A DNA stretch of 12,370 nucleotides from Dehalococcoidia bacterium. Its GTDB lineage: Bacteria > Chloroflexota > Dehalococcoidia > UBA2979. The DNA lies in the NCBI GenBank assembly GCA_009692725.1, contig SHYP01000020.1, positions 1-12,370 on the forward strand. Reading direction: 5' to 3'. The notes under the pieces were generated by a model that saw only the letters and a list, made by a program, of their open reading frames with translations, did not search any database and had not been told where the DNA came from. The translations under genes and the position numbers were made by a program. Shown here piece by piece: positions 7,574-12,370 of this stretch (position 1 is the first letter of the stretch; each line of letters begins with the position of its first letter).

Positions 7574-7650
7574 TGGTGGGCGGTGGAGGGGTCGAACCTC
7601 CGACCTTCCGGGTGTAAACCGGACGCTCTGACCGGCTGAGCTAACCGCCC
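7574..7650 (-). tRNA. tRNA-Val (anticodon TAC)
   Basis: A full cloverleaf on the minus strand. The acceptor GGGCGGT pairs with ACCGCCC, the D-stem is GCTC/GAGC, the anticodon stem TCCGG/CCGGA holds the loop TTTACAC with anticodon TAC, and the T-stem GGAGG/CCTCC encloses TTCGACC. The discriminator is A and the CCA end is encoded in the DNA (7574-7576). All stems pair without mismatch. It decodes GUA and, with modification, other Val codons. It lies 5' of the mutase operon on the same strand and is followed by a degenerate second copy. Confidence 0.97.
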
Positions 7651-7660
7651 GCGCTGACGC

Positions 7661-7690
7661 TCGACGCTGCTCGATGCCGCTCGATGCTAG
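7661..7690 (-). repeat. Three tandem 10-bp units at the start of the tRNA-Val transcript
   Basis: On the plus strand the units are TCGACGCTGC, TCGATGCCGC and TCGATGCTAG, exactly 10 bp apart. The last unit runs into the -10 box of the tRNA-Val promoter, so the repeats occupy the promoter's downstream edge and the first transcribed bases. A role in discriminator or early-elongation control is possible but unproven. Confidence 0.6.
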
Positions 7691-7713
7691 GGACGCCACG
7701 ATCGAGGGGTCAA
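7684..7713 (-). promoter_or_regulatory. Probable tRNA-Val promoter
   Basis: TTGACC (7713-7708, minus strand) is followed by an 18-bp spacer and TAGCAT (7689-7684), continuing as TAGCATCG. The rRNA promoter in this window has TTGACT, 17 bp and TAGCATCG. In both cases the -35 box contains the TGA stop codon of the upstream gene. Start of transcription would be near 7677, about 27 nt before the mature tRNA. Confidence 0.6.
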
Positions 7714-7910
7714 GGCGCGCCCGGCGGCTCACGCCCGTCGCGCCGCCACGGCAGGCGCACCCGCAGCACCAGCAGCGCGTAGCCGAGCATCAGCAGCAAC
7801 TCGAAGCCGTCGCGCGCGGCGCGACCGGCCAGTGCCTCCACCAGCTCCCCGCCCAGCCAGAGGTTGACGATCAGCGCGCCGAGGACCAGAAGATGTCGTC
7901 CGAAACCCAT
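7710..7910 (-). CDS. Small hypothetical membrane protein
   Basis: A 66-residue protein with two likely membrane helices, at about residues 6-22 ([17 protein letters not shown]) and 36-51 ([16 protein letters not shown]), joined by a short charged loop, and a basic tail ([15 protein letters not shown]) that probably faces the cytosol. Codons end almost entirely in G or C, as in the surrounding real genes, which supports coding. The ATG at 7910 has a weak purine-rich site (GAGTAGG) upstream. It is divergent from the gene starting near 7952, with about 40 bp between them. Its stop codon lies inside the -35 box of the tRNA-Val promoter. I do not recognise a family; the length and lack of motifs make the function unknown. 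Confidence 0.6.
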   Translation of the reverse strand: MGFGRHLLVLGALIVNLWLGGELVEALAGRAARDGFELLLMLGYALLVLRVRLPWRRDGREPPGAP

Positions 7911-7938
7911 CGCGCCTACTCTACAGATCCGCCCCTAC

Positions 7939-7954
7939 AGGAGGAAAGGCCACG
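7939..7954 (+). promoter_or_regulatory. Strong Shine-Dalgarno in front of an ACG codon
   Basis: AGGAGG at 7939-7944, a perfect anti-16S match, is followed by a 7-nt spacer and ACG. Position and strength point to translation starting at this codon, although ACG is very rare as a start in bacteria. No other start codon lies within the usual 5-10 nt window in this frame. Confidence 0.55.
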
Positions 7955-8461
7955 CGCGAGGACCGGATCCGCGATGCGCTCGGCACGCTCTCCCTCCCCG
8001 ACCTCGAGGAGGCCAGCGGCGAGCTGCACCGCCGCATCGCCTCCGCCCTGCGCCACATCGGCGAGCGGCGCGCCGACCAGCTCGACGCCGAGGGCACGAG
8101 CGCCCGGCGCCGCGTAGCTGCGCTGGCGGTCGCCATCGAGCTGGCCGCGGCCTCGCTGGGCGCGATCGCGGCCGGGGGCGCGCCCGCGCTCGCGCCGCTG
8201 CACCGCCAACCCGCGCCGATGGCGGCAATGATGTACGCCGCACCGATGCTCAACGCGCTGCTGGCGCGGTTGGAGCAAGACCGCCGCCTGCTGGCGTCGC
8301 TGGCGCGCACGCTCGAGTCGCGGCTGGACGAACCGCACGACACGGCGTGGGGGCGGCTGCCGCTGCGAGCGCTCGTGGTGCTGGTGGCGCTGGAGGAGCC
8401 CGCGCGCTGTGCGCAGGCAGTGGAGGTAATACAGACGCTAGCGGAGGCCGGGCTCGCCTAG
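7952..8461 (+). CDS. Hypothetical alpha-helical protein, apparent ACG start
   Basis: The frame is open from 7868 to 8461 and shows strong G/C third-position bias and a protein-like helical sequence, but it contains no ATG, GTG or TTG until 8219, which would discard half of the coherent region. A perfect AGGAGG (7939-7944) stands 7 nt before ACG at 7952; starting there gives 169 residues beginning (M)REDRIRDALGTLSLPDLEEA. The protein is nearly all helix: charged helices at 17-47, a hydrophobic helix at about 55-75, then helices at about 98-125 and 138-168. No known motif is visible and I do not recognise the family. Alternatives are a recently mutated ATG, a sequencing error, or a start at the internal ATG 8219 (80 aa). 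Its TAG overlaps the stop of a minus-strand remnant. Confidence 0.6.
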   Translation, partial: TREDRIRDALGTLSLPDLEEASGELHRRIASALRHIGERRADQLDAEGTSARRRVAALAVAIELAAASLGAIAAGGAPALAPLHRQPAPMAAMMYAAPMLNALLARLEQDRRLLASLARTLESRLDEPHDTAWGRLPLRALVVLVALEEPARCAQAVEVIQTLAEAGLA

Positions 8462-8622
8462 CGCGCGACCGAGCGGCGCCGCTGTGGCAGGTACCCGAGC
8501 ACCTCGCACACATCGTCGATCGTCAGCCCGGCCGCCGCCCCGTGGTCCTGCAGCTTCGTCAGCACGAGCGCGGCGGCGCAGAACGGCGTTCGCGCACCTC
8601 GATCAGCCTGCGCGCCGCCTAG
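8458..8622 (-). pseudogene. Possible remnant of a small minus-strand gene
   Basis: On the minus strand one frame reads TPFCAAALVLTKLQDHGAAA followed by GLTIDDVCEVLGYLPQRR and ends at TAG 8458-8460. This looks like real protein: G/C-ending codons and balanced composition. No usual start lies upstream in that frame except an internal GTG. In a shifted frame just upstream the sequence RRLIEVRER also looks protein-like before a stop, so a frameshifted gene is possible. Its stop overlaps the stop of the plus-strand helical gene tail to tail (CTAG). I do not recognise the product. Upstream of about 8630 the DNA is taken up by the tRNA-Met promoter. Confidence 0.35.
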
Positions 8623-8660
8623 CGCCGCCCTCGCGGGTGACCGCGCGCCGGGCGCTGCGG

Positions 8661-8690
8661 TTGACCGCCAGCGCGCGCCGCACGCATCCT
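8661..8690 (+). promoter_or_regulatory. Possible tRNA-Met promoter
   Basis: TTGACC at 8661-8666 is the same -35 hexamer as at tRNA-Val. After 18 bp comes CATCCT (8685-8690), a poor -10 box. Transcription would start near 8697, only about 5 nt before the tRNA. The -35 is convincing; the -10 is not. Confidence 0.4.
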
Positions 8691-8701
8691 AATTGCGCCC
8701 T

Positions 8702-8776
8702 GGCAGGGTAGCTCAGCGGAAGAGCAGCGGACTCATAAGCCGTTGGTCGGGGGTTCAAATCCCCCCCCTGCTACCA
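8702..8776 (+). tRNA. tRNA with CAT anticodon (probably elongator tRNA-Met)
   Basis: The cloverleaf has acceptor GGCAGGG/CCCTGCT with a G1-U72 wobble, D-stem GCTC/GAGC with a short loop AGCGGAA, anticodon loop CTCATAA (anticodon CAT), T-stem GGGGG/CCCCC and an encoded CCA end. The anticodon stem is GCGGA/GCCGT, which contains a 27-43 G-U wobble and an A31-G39 mismatch directly next to the loop. Elongator Met is most likely, but tRNA-Ile2 (CAT, the substrate of TilS, whose gene is also in this window) cannot be excluded by eye. It does not show the tRNA-fMet stem of three G-C pairs. Confidence 0.93.
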
Positions 8777-9123
8777 CTCGAACACAAGAACGGGGGCTCG
8801 CGAGGGCGCCCGTTCTGTATCTCTTATGCGGTGATGCGTCGACAGCCCGTTCCAGTTCCAAAGCCAGGCCCGCCGCGTGCCCGTAATTGGTCGTGAATAG
8901 CGGCCCAAAGATCCGCACGCCACCATCCGCTTGCTTCCGTGCTCGCCTCGATGACGACCACGCGCTCCCGGCATCAGCGCCGCGGGCGACGAGAGCGTCC
9001 GAGCGCTCCACCGGCTGCAGCGCCCTCGATCCCGCCGCGCGCACGAGCAGTCCGTCTATGCTACGGCGCTATACTGCGCCCGACGCCCAGCACTGCCCGG
9101 CGATCGCAAGGAGGTGGATACCA
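8777..9123 (+). other. Intergenic stretch without a convincing gene
   Basis: It holds a terminator-like hairpin at 8787-8816 after tRNA-Met, and near its right end TATGCT (9057-9062) and TATACT (9070-9075), which could be -10 boxes for the acyl-CoA synthetase gene although no good -35 is visible. Open frames exist on both strands, but codon composition is not gene-like and the minus one runs into the tRNA. Confidence 0.5.
8787..8816 (+). terminator. Terminator-like hairpin after tRNA-Met
   Basis: AGAACGGG (8787-8794) pairs perfectly with CCCGTTCT (8809-8816), with a partly paired GC-rich interior. It is followed by TGTATCTCTT, a moderately T-rich tail. It begins 10 nt after the tRNA end, the usual place for a tRNA terminator. 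Confidence 0.55.
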
Positions 9124-10563
9124 GTGACGCAACAGCGCGAACTCATGACGAGACTGGAACGCGGCTTCAACCCGCGGAACGTCGCCGTGATCGGAGCGGC
9201 CCGCCACAACAACTTCGGCTGGATCCGGCGCCACCTCCCGATCAAGGAGCGCGGCGGCAGGCTCTTCCACGTCAACATCGACAAGAACGAGTGGCCCGGC
9301 GCGGAGGAGCTCGGGGCGGAGAACCTGCTCAGCCTGATGGATACCCAGGAGCCGATCGACTACGTGGCCATCTCCGTTCCCCGGCAGGCGGTGCCGCCGG
9401 TGCTCCAGGACTGCATCAACAAGGGCGTGGCCGTCGTCCACATCTTCACTGCCGGCTTCGGCGAGTCGAAGGAGGAAGAGGGAATACGGCTGGAGCAGCG
9501 GATCGCTGACCTGGCGAAACAGGCCGGCCTCCCGATCATCGGCCCCAACTGCGTAGGGCTATTCAACCCGGCCGCGGGGATACGGCAAGGGGACGGCCAA
9601 TATTACGGTGAGGGCCAGAGCGGCTACCTGGGCTACATCGCCAACAGCGGCAGCCAGGCCCTCGGCATCGTCAGCGAGGCGCTCGCCCACGGCATTCGCA
9701 TCAGCAAGTGCTTCAGCATGGGCAACGGCCTGGTGCTCGACCAGGCCGACTTCATCGACTACCTGGCGCAAGACGATGCCACGAAGGTGATCGGGTTGTA
9801 CGTGGAGGGCCTTAGAACCCCCGATCGATTCTTCCGCAGCCTCAGGGAGGCGTGCAAGAAGAAGCCCGTGATCGTGTGGAAGGTGGGCCAAACCGAGGAT
9901 GGAGCGCGGGCGGTCGCGGCCCACAGCGGCACCGCGTACTTTCCACAGGGGCTGTGGAGCTCCCTCGTCGCGCGCTGCGGCGCCCTGCAGGTGAACAGCA
10001 TCGAGGAGATGATTGACACCGTGAAGGCGGCGGCGCTGGTCCCGCCGGCGCGCGGCTATAACGTCGGCCTCTTCGCCGCCACCGGCGGCCACTCCACGGA
10101 GATGGCCAACGCCTTTTCCCGCGGCGGCTTCAAGGTGGCCCCCTTCTCCGAGCAGACCTACGTGCAGCTGCGCTCCTTCCTCAGCCTGATCGGCGGCAAC
10201 CACGTCAACCCGATCGAGGGCGGGGGCTCGGCCCAGCACCTCGACAAGATCCTCGACCTGCTGCGAGTCGACCCGAACATCGACGTCGTGGCCGTGGAGC
10301 TGGCGGCCGGGCCGCTGACGGGCAACGCCGAGCAGTTGGCCGGCAGGACCGCGTTGATCAAGCACTTCCGTGAGCAGTCCACCAAGCCGATCATCGTGGT
10401 CAACACGCTCGCCTTCCCACGGGTCGACAGCTTCGCCGGCGAGACGATCGGCAGGGCGTTCCACGAGCAAGGGGTCGCCGCCTTCAGCAGTTTCGATCGA
10501 GCCGCGAGCGCACTCAAGAATGTGGTGGACTACCACGCCATGAGGTCGTATCTGGGCGACTAG
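9124..10563 (+). CDS. ADP-forming acyl-CoA synthetase, alpha-type (CoA-binding) protein
   Basis: A 479-residue protein of the NDP-forming acetyl-CoA synthetase/succinyl-CoA ligase superfamily, which couples acyl-CoA, ADP and phosphate to acid, CoA and ATP. An N-terminal CoA-binding Rossmann domain (about 12-145: NVAVIGAA, IGPNCVGLFNP 139-149) is followed by ligase-CoA/flavodoxin-like domains (IANSGSQALG 172-181; FAATGGHSTEMAN 317-329). H267 in AAHSGTAYF is in the place of the phosphorylated histidine. No ATP-grasp (beta) domain is present, so a partner encoded elsewhere is needed for ATP chemistry. The GTG start at 9124 follows AAGGAGGT with a 9-nt spacer; an ATG at 9145 is a weaker alternative. 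The gene is alone, with its own upstream gap and a hairpin behind it. Substrate is unknown. Confidence 0.88.
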   Translation: MTQQRELMTRLERGFNPRNVAVIGAARHNNFGWIRRHLPIKERGGRLFHVNIDKNEWPGAEELGAENLLSLMDTQEPIDYVAISVPRQAVPPVLQDCINKGVAVVHIFTAGFGESKEEEGIRLEQRIADLAKQAGLPIIGPNCVGLFNPAAGIRQGDGQYYGEGQSGYLGYIANSGSQALGIVSEALAHGIRISKCFSMGNGLVLDQADFIDYLAQDDATKVIGLYVEGLRTPDRFFRSLREACKKKPVIVWKVGQTEDGARAVAAHSGTAYFPQGLWSSLVARCGALQVNSIEEMIDTVKAAALVPPARGYNVGLFAATGGHSTEMANAFSRGGFKVAPFSEQTYVQLRSFLSLIGGNHVNPIEGGGSAQHLDKILDLLRVDPNIDVVAVELAAGPLTGNAEQLAGRTALIKHFREQSTKPIIVVNTLAFPRVDSFAGETIGRAFHEQGVAAFSSFDRAASALKNVVDYHAMRSYLGD

Positions 10564-10578
10564 CGCAGCACCCGCGTC

Positions 10579-10606
10579 GAGGCGGACCCCGCTGGCGGGG
10601 CGCCTC
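10579..10606 (+). terminator. Hairpin after the acyl-CoA synthetase gene
   Basis: GAGGCG (10579-10584) pairs with CGCCTC (10601-10606) and CCCCGC with GCGGGG inside it, separated by a 2-nt GA bulge on the left arm: about 11-12 bp in all. It lies 15 nt after the stop codon. There is no T-tract, so it may act with Rho or only protect the mRNA end. Confidence 0.5.
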
Positions 10607-10613
10607 ACCACAG

Positions 10614-10655
10614 CTGCCGGCAATTGATCGGCAGGCGCTGCAGCAGACGCCTGCC
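10614..10655 (+). promoter_or_regulatory. Two overlapping, mutually exclusive hairpins before the deacetylase gene
   Basis: CTGCCG (10614-10619) can pair with CGGCAG (10629-10634), loop 9 nt. GGCAGGCG (10630-10637) can pair perfectly with CGCCTGCC (10648-10655), loop 10 nt. The shared bases 10630-10634 prevent both forming together. The arrangement resembles a switch or attenuator, but GC-rich DNA yields such pairs by chance. Confidence 0.3.
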
Positions 10656-10686
10656 CACGGGTGCCGTGCGCCGGCGGCAGCCCGCA

Positions 10687-11580
10687 GTGTCGCCACGTCA
10701 CCGCGCGCTCGCGAGGAGCCCTGTTCCCACGCACACGCGATCCCTGTGCGCGCTCGGCCTCGCGCTCAGCGTCGCGCTCGCGCTCGGCGCCTGCGGACGC
10801 CAGCGCGCGCCCGCCCTCCAGCCGGCGCCCGCCGCCACCGCCACGCCCGCAGCGGCCACGCCCGCGCCGGCCCAACCGCCGAGCACACCGGCAGCACCCC
10901 TGCGGACCGCGCCACCTGTGCCGCCTGCACCGCCTGCGCCGCGGGCCGCCATCGAGGTGTCGCGCGGCACCAGGGCGCGGGCTGAGATCGCGCTCACCTT
11001 CGATTGCGCCGCCGGCGAGGGCCCGACCGCCGAGATCCTCGCGATCCTGCGCGAGGAGCAGGTCGCGGCCACGTTCTTCATGGTGGGGGTGTGGGCGCGC
11101 GACCACCCCGACCTCACGCGCGCGATCGCCGAGCGCCATGAGCTGGCGAACCACTCCTGGGCGCACCCCGACTATCGCGACCTCTCCGACGCCGCGATCG
11201 CGGCGGACCTCGAACAGGCGGAAGCGTTCCTGGTCGCGCTCACCGGACACTCCACCCGCCCGCTCTGGCGCGCCCCCTCCGGGGCACGCGACGACCGGGT
11301 GCTGGCCGCGGCCGCGCGAGCGGGCTGGCCGGTGCACGTCTTCTGGACGATCGAGTCCGGCCCCACCGGCACGATCACGGGCGACTCCGGCGACTGGCGC
11401 GGGCTGCCCGCCGCCGAGGTGCGGGACAACATGCTGCGCGCGGCGTCGCTCGGCGGCGGCGTGATCGCCGTCAGCCACTGCGACAGCGCGGCCACGCGCG
11501 ACGTGCTGCGCGCCGCGATTCGAGCCATCCGCGCGGCCGGGCTGCGCATCGTCACGGTCTCGGAGTTGCTGCGCGAGTAG
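10687..11580 (+). CDS. Polysaccharide deacetylase (NodB-like) lipoprotein
   Basis: A 297-residue secreted protein of carbohydrate esterase family 4, which removes acetyl groups from N-acetylated sugars such as peptidoglycan or chitin-type polymers. The N-terminus ends in a hydrophobic segment and lipobox LGAC (C36), so it is probably anchored to the outer face of the membrane. A Pro/Ala-rich linker (about 40-88) follows. The NodB domain has LTFDC (D106 catalytic base), HSWAH (156-160, two metal histidines), RAPSG (195-199) and VSH (H264). The second motif-1 Asp, normally a metal ligand, is Cys107. The GTG start at 10687 is the best ordinary start but has no ribosome site; GAGGAG at 10713-10718 points instead to ACG 10729, which would give MHTRSLCALG and a more typical signal peptide. 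The start is therefore uncertain. Confidence 0.85.
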   Translation: MSPRHRALARSPVPTHTRSLCALGLALSVALALGACGRQRAPALQPAPAATATPAAATPAPAQPPSTPAAPLRTAPPVPPAPPAPRAAIEVSRGTRARAEIALTFDCAAGEGPTAEILAILREEQVAATFFMVGVWARDHPDLTRAIAERHELANHSWAHPDYRDLSDAAIAADLEQAEAFLVALTGHSTRPLWRAPSGARDDRVLAAAARAGWPVHVFWTIESGPTGTITGDSGDWRGLPAAEVRDNMLRAASLGGGVIAVSHCDSAATRDVLRAAIRAIRAAGLRIVTVSELLRE

Positions 11581-11602
11581 CTCGCTACGCCCAGCCCGGA
11601 TG

Positions 11603-11626
11603 ACCGTGCCCCGCTAGCGGCGCGGT
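11603..11626 (+). terminator. Terminator-like hairpin after the deacetylase gene
   Basis: ACCGTGCC (11603-11610) pairs with GGCGCGGT (11619-11626), 8 bp with one G-T wobble and an 8-nt loop. It is followed by TTCCCC, a poor U-tract, and lies 22 nt after the stop codon. The rest of the gap up to 11839 shows only GC-rich sequence and a TATCAT at 11793-11798 that could be a -10 box for the next gene, without a good -35. Confidence 0.45.
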
Positions 11627-11839
11627 TTCCCCTCGCCACCGGCGTTCGAACCGCCCGCCGGCGGCGCGGCCTCACGGTCCCCTACGGCCCGGCAATCGCG
11701 GCGGGCTGCTCGATCGCGGCGGCGGTGGCGATCTAGCGCCCCCTCCCCCCTCTCCGACGCCGCCGGCGCGCCCGGGCATACGACGCTTTGCTATCATGCG
11801 CGCTCACCCGGCACACCGCCGGCGGAACGGGGGAGCCCC

Positions 11840-12370
11840 ATGATCCGCGATGCGTTCATCGCCCGGGATCCGGCGGAGGTCGGCGTCGACCGCGAGGCGC
11901 TGAAGCGGCTGTTCGACGCGGTGCGTCGGGATGTCGGCCCGCTGGAGCTGCACAGCGCGCAGGTCGCGGTCGCGCGGCACGGGCGCCTCGCCGGCGCGGC
12001 GGTGTTCGGGCGCGCCGTGCAGGGCGGCGTGCTGCGCGTCGCCAGGCCGAACACGCTCTACTGCCTCTATTCCGCGACCAAGGGGATCACCGCCATATCG
12101 ACGTGGCGGCTGGTAGAGGCCGGCCTGCTGCGGCCGGAGCAGCGGGTGGCCGAGATCATCCCGGAGTTCGGCACCAACGGGAAAGACGTGGTGACCGTCC
12201 AGCAGGTGTACACGCACAGCTCCGGCTTCCCGCAGGCGCCGTTCCACCCTCGCCTCTGGGGCGACCGGGAGGCGCTGCTGCGCCGCTTCGGAGACTGGCG
12301 CCTGACCTCGGAGCTGGGGAAGGCGGTGGAGTACCACCCCACGGCGGCACACTGGGTGCTCTCCGAGATC
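11840..12370 (+). CDS. Beta-lactamase-fold serine hydrolase (truncated by window edge)
   Basis: The first 177 residues of a protein from the class C beta-lactamase/esterase (Pfam Beta-lactamase, EstB-like) family. The catalytic SxxK motif is SATK (S78, K81) in LYSATKGITA, followed by WRLVEAGLLRPEQRVAEIIPEF and VYTHSSGFP (123-131), the typical order in this family. YHPTAAHWVLSEI at 165-177 fits the second motif, with Y165 as the Tyr of the YxN-like site. No signal peptide is seen, so the product is probably cytosolic and more likely an esterase or amidase than a resistance enzyme. The ATG at 11840 has GGGGGAG 4 nt upstream. The frame is open to the last base; the 3' part is outside the window. 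Confidence 0.88.
   Translation, partial: MIRDAFIARDPAEVGVDREALKRLFDAVRRDVGPLELHSAQVAVARHGRLAGAAVFGRAVQGGVLRVARPNTLYCLYSATKGITAISTWRLVEAGLLRPEQRVAEIIPEFGTNGKDVVTVQQVYTHSSGFPQAPFHPRLWGDREALLRRFGDWRLTSELGKAVEYHPTAAHWVLSEI

Noticed and set aside
7489..7586. Direct repeat of the tRNA-Val 3' end as attachment sites of an integrated element
   Set aside because: The copies are only 85 bp apart with no integrase between them, and similarity extends to the anticodon stem, which favours tRNA duplication and decay.
5957..7639. Long plus-strand open frame (560 codons)
   Set aside because: Antisense to the methylmalonyl-CoA mutase gene and running through a tRNA gene.
7916..8343. Two minus-strand open frames of 140 codons opposite the helical gene
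   Set aside because: The plus frame has the stronger third-position G/C bias, a perfect Shine-Dalgarno and a helical, balanced composition; the minus frames are Arg/Ser/Ala-rich.
8733..9044. Minus-strand open frame ending in GGGFEPPTNGL
   Set aside because: Such an ending is the well-known spurious translation of a tRNA gene's complement; here it lies over tRNA-Met.
9559..11478. Long minus-strand open frame (639 codons)
   Set aside because: Spans the acyl-CoA synthetase, a terminator hairpin and the deacetylase on the opposite strand; no motif.
1..12370. Search for CRISPR arrays, insertion sequences, toxin-antitoxin pairs or defence genes
   Set aside because: No regular spaced repeats, no transposase or nuclease motifs, and no terminal inverted repeats were found; the window is mostly metabolic and housekeeping.

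Overview
This is a GC-rich bacterial window that begins inside a 16S rRNA gene and ends inside a serine-hydrolase gene. The 16S fragment (minus strand, 5' end at about 349) carries the AGCAAGGAATTTTG-type signature typical of Chloroflexota. Together with the high GC, the two-subunit methylmalonyl-CoA mutase and the strong G/C bias at third codon positions, this suggests a GC-rich member of Chloroflexota, possibly Dehalococcoidia. The phylum call is an inference from about 350 nt of 16S.

Layout. Everything from 1 to about 7910 is on the minus strand. Read in transcription order it is: a small two-helix membrane protein, tRNA-Val(TAC), a decayed second tRNA-Val copy, methylmalonyl-CoA mutase large subunit, a double-VOC methylmalonyl-CoA epimerase, the B12-binding mutase subunit, MeaB, a TIGR03936/DUF2344 protein, a histidine phosphatase, an FtsB/DivIC-like septum protein, TilS, and the 16S rRNA. 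From about 7952 rightward most genes are on the plus strand: an unknown helical protein that appears to start at ACG behind a perfect Shine-Dalgarno, tRNA-Met(CAT), an ADP-forming acyl-CoA synthetase alpha-type protein, a lipoprotein polysaccharide deacetylase, and a truncated beta-lactamase-fold serine hydrolase.

How the genes work together. The block at 3446-7363 is a complete methylmalonyl-CoA to succinyl-CoA module: both mutase subunits, the epimerase and the GTPase chaperone, closely spaced and probably cotranscribed. The mutase keeps the residues that select methylmalonyl-CoA (Tyr and Arg equivalent to Y89 and R207). Housekeeping genes for cell division and tRNA modification follow on the same strand.

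Most interesting signals: (1) an ACG start candidate with AGGAGG seven bases upstream; (2) near-identical promoters (TTGAC, 17-18 bp, TAGCATCG) for the rRNA and tRNA-Val genes, each with its -35 box laid over the stop codon of the gene before it; (3) a tRNA-Val relic with a 12-nt expansion of the anticodon loop; (4) an A7 run at the junction of the B12 subunit and MeaB that could allow a slippage fusion resembling IcmF; (5) an epimerase with a second, metal-site-degraded VOC domain. No defence island, CRISPR array or mobile element was found.
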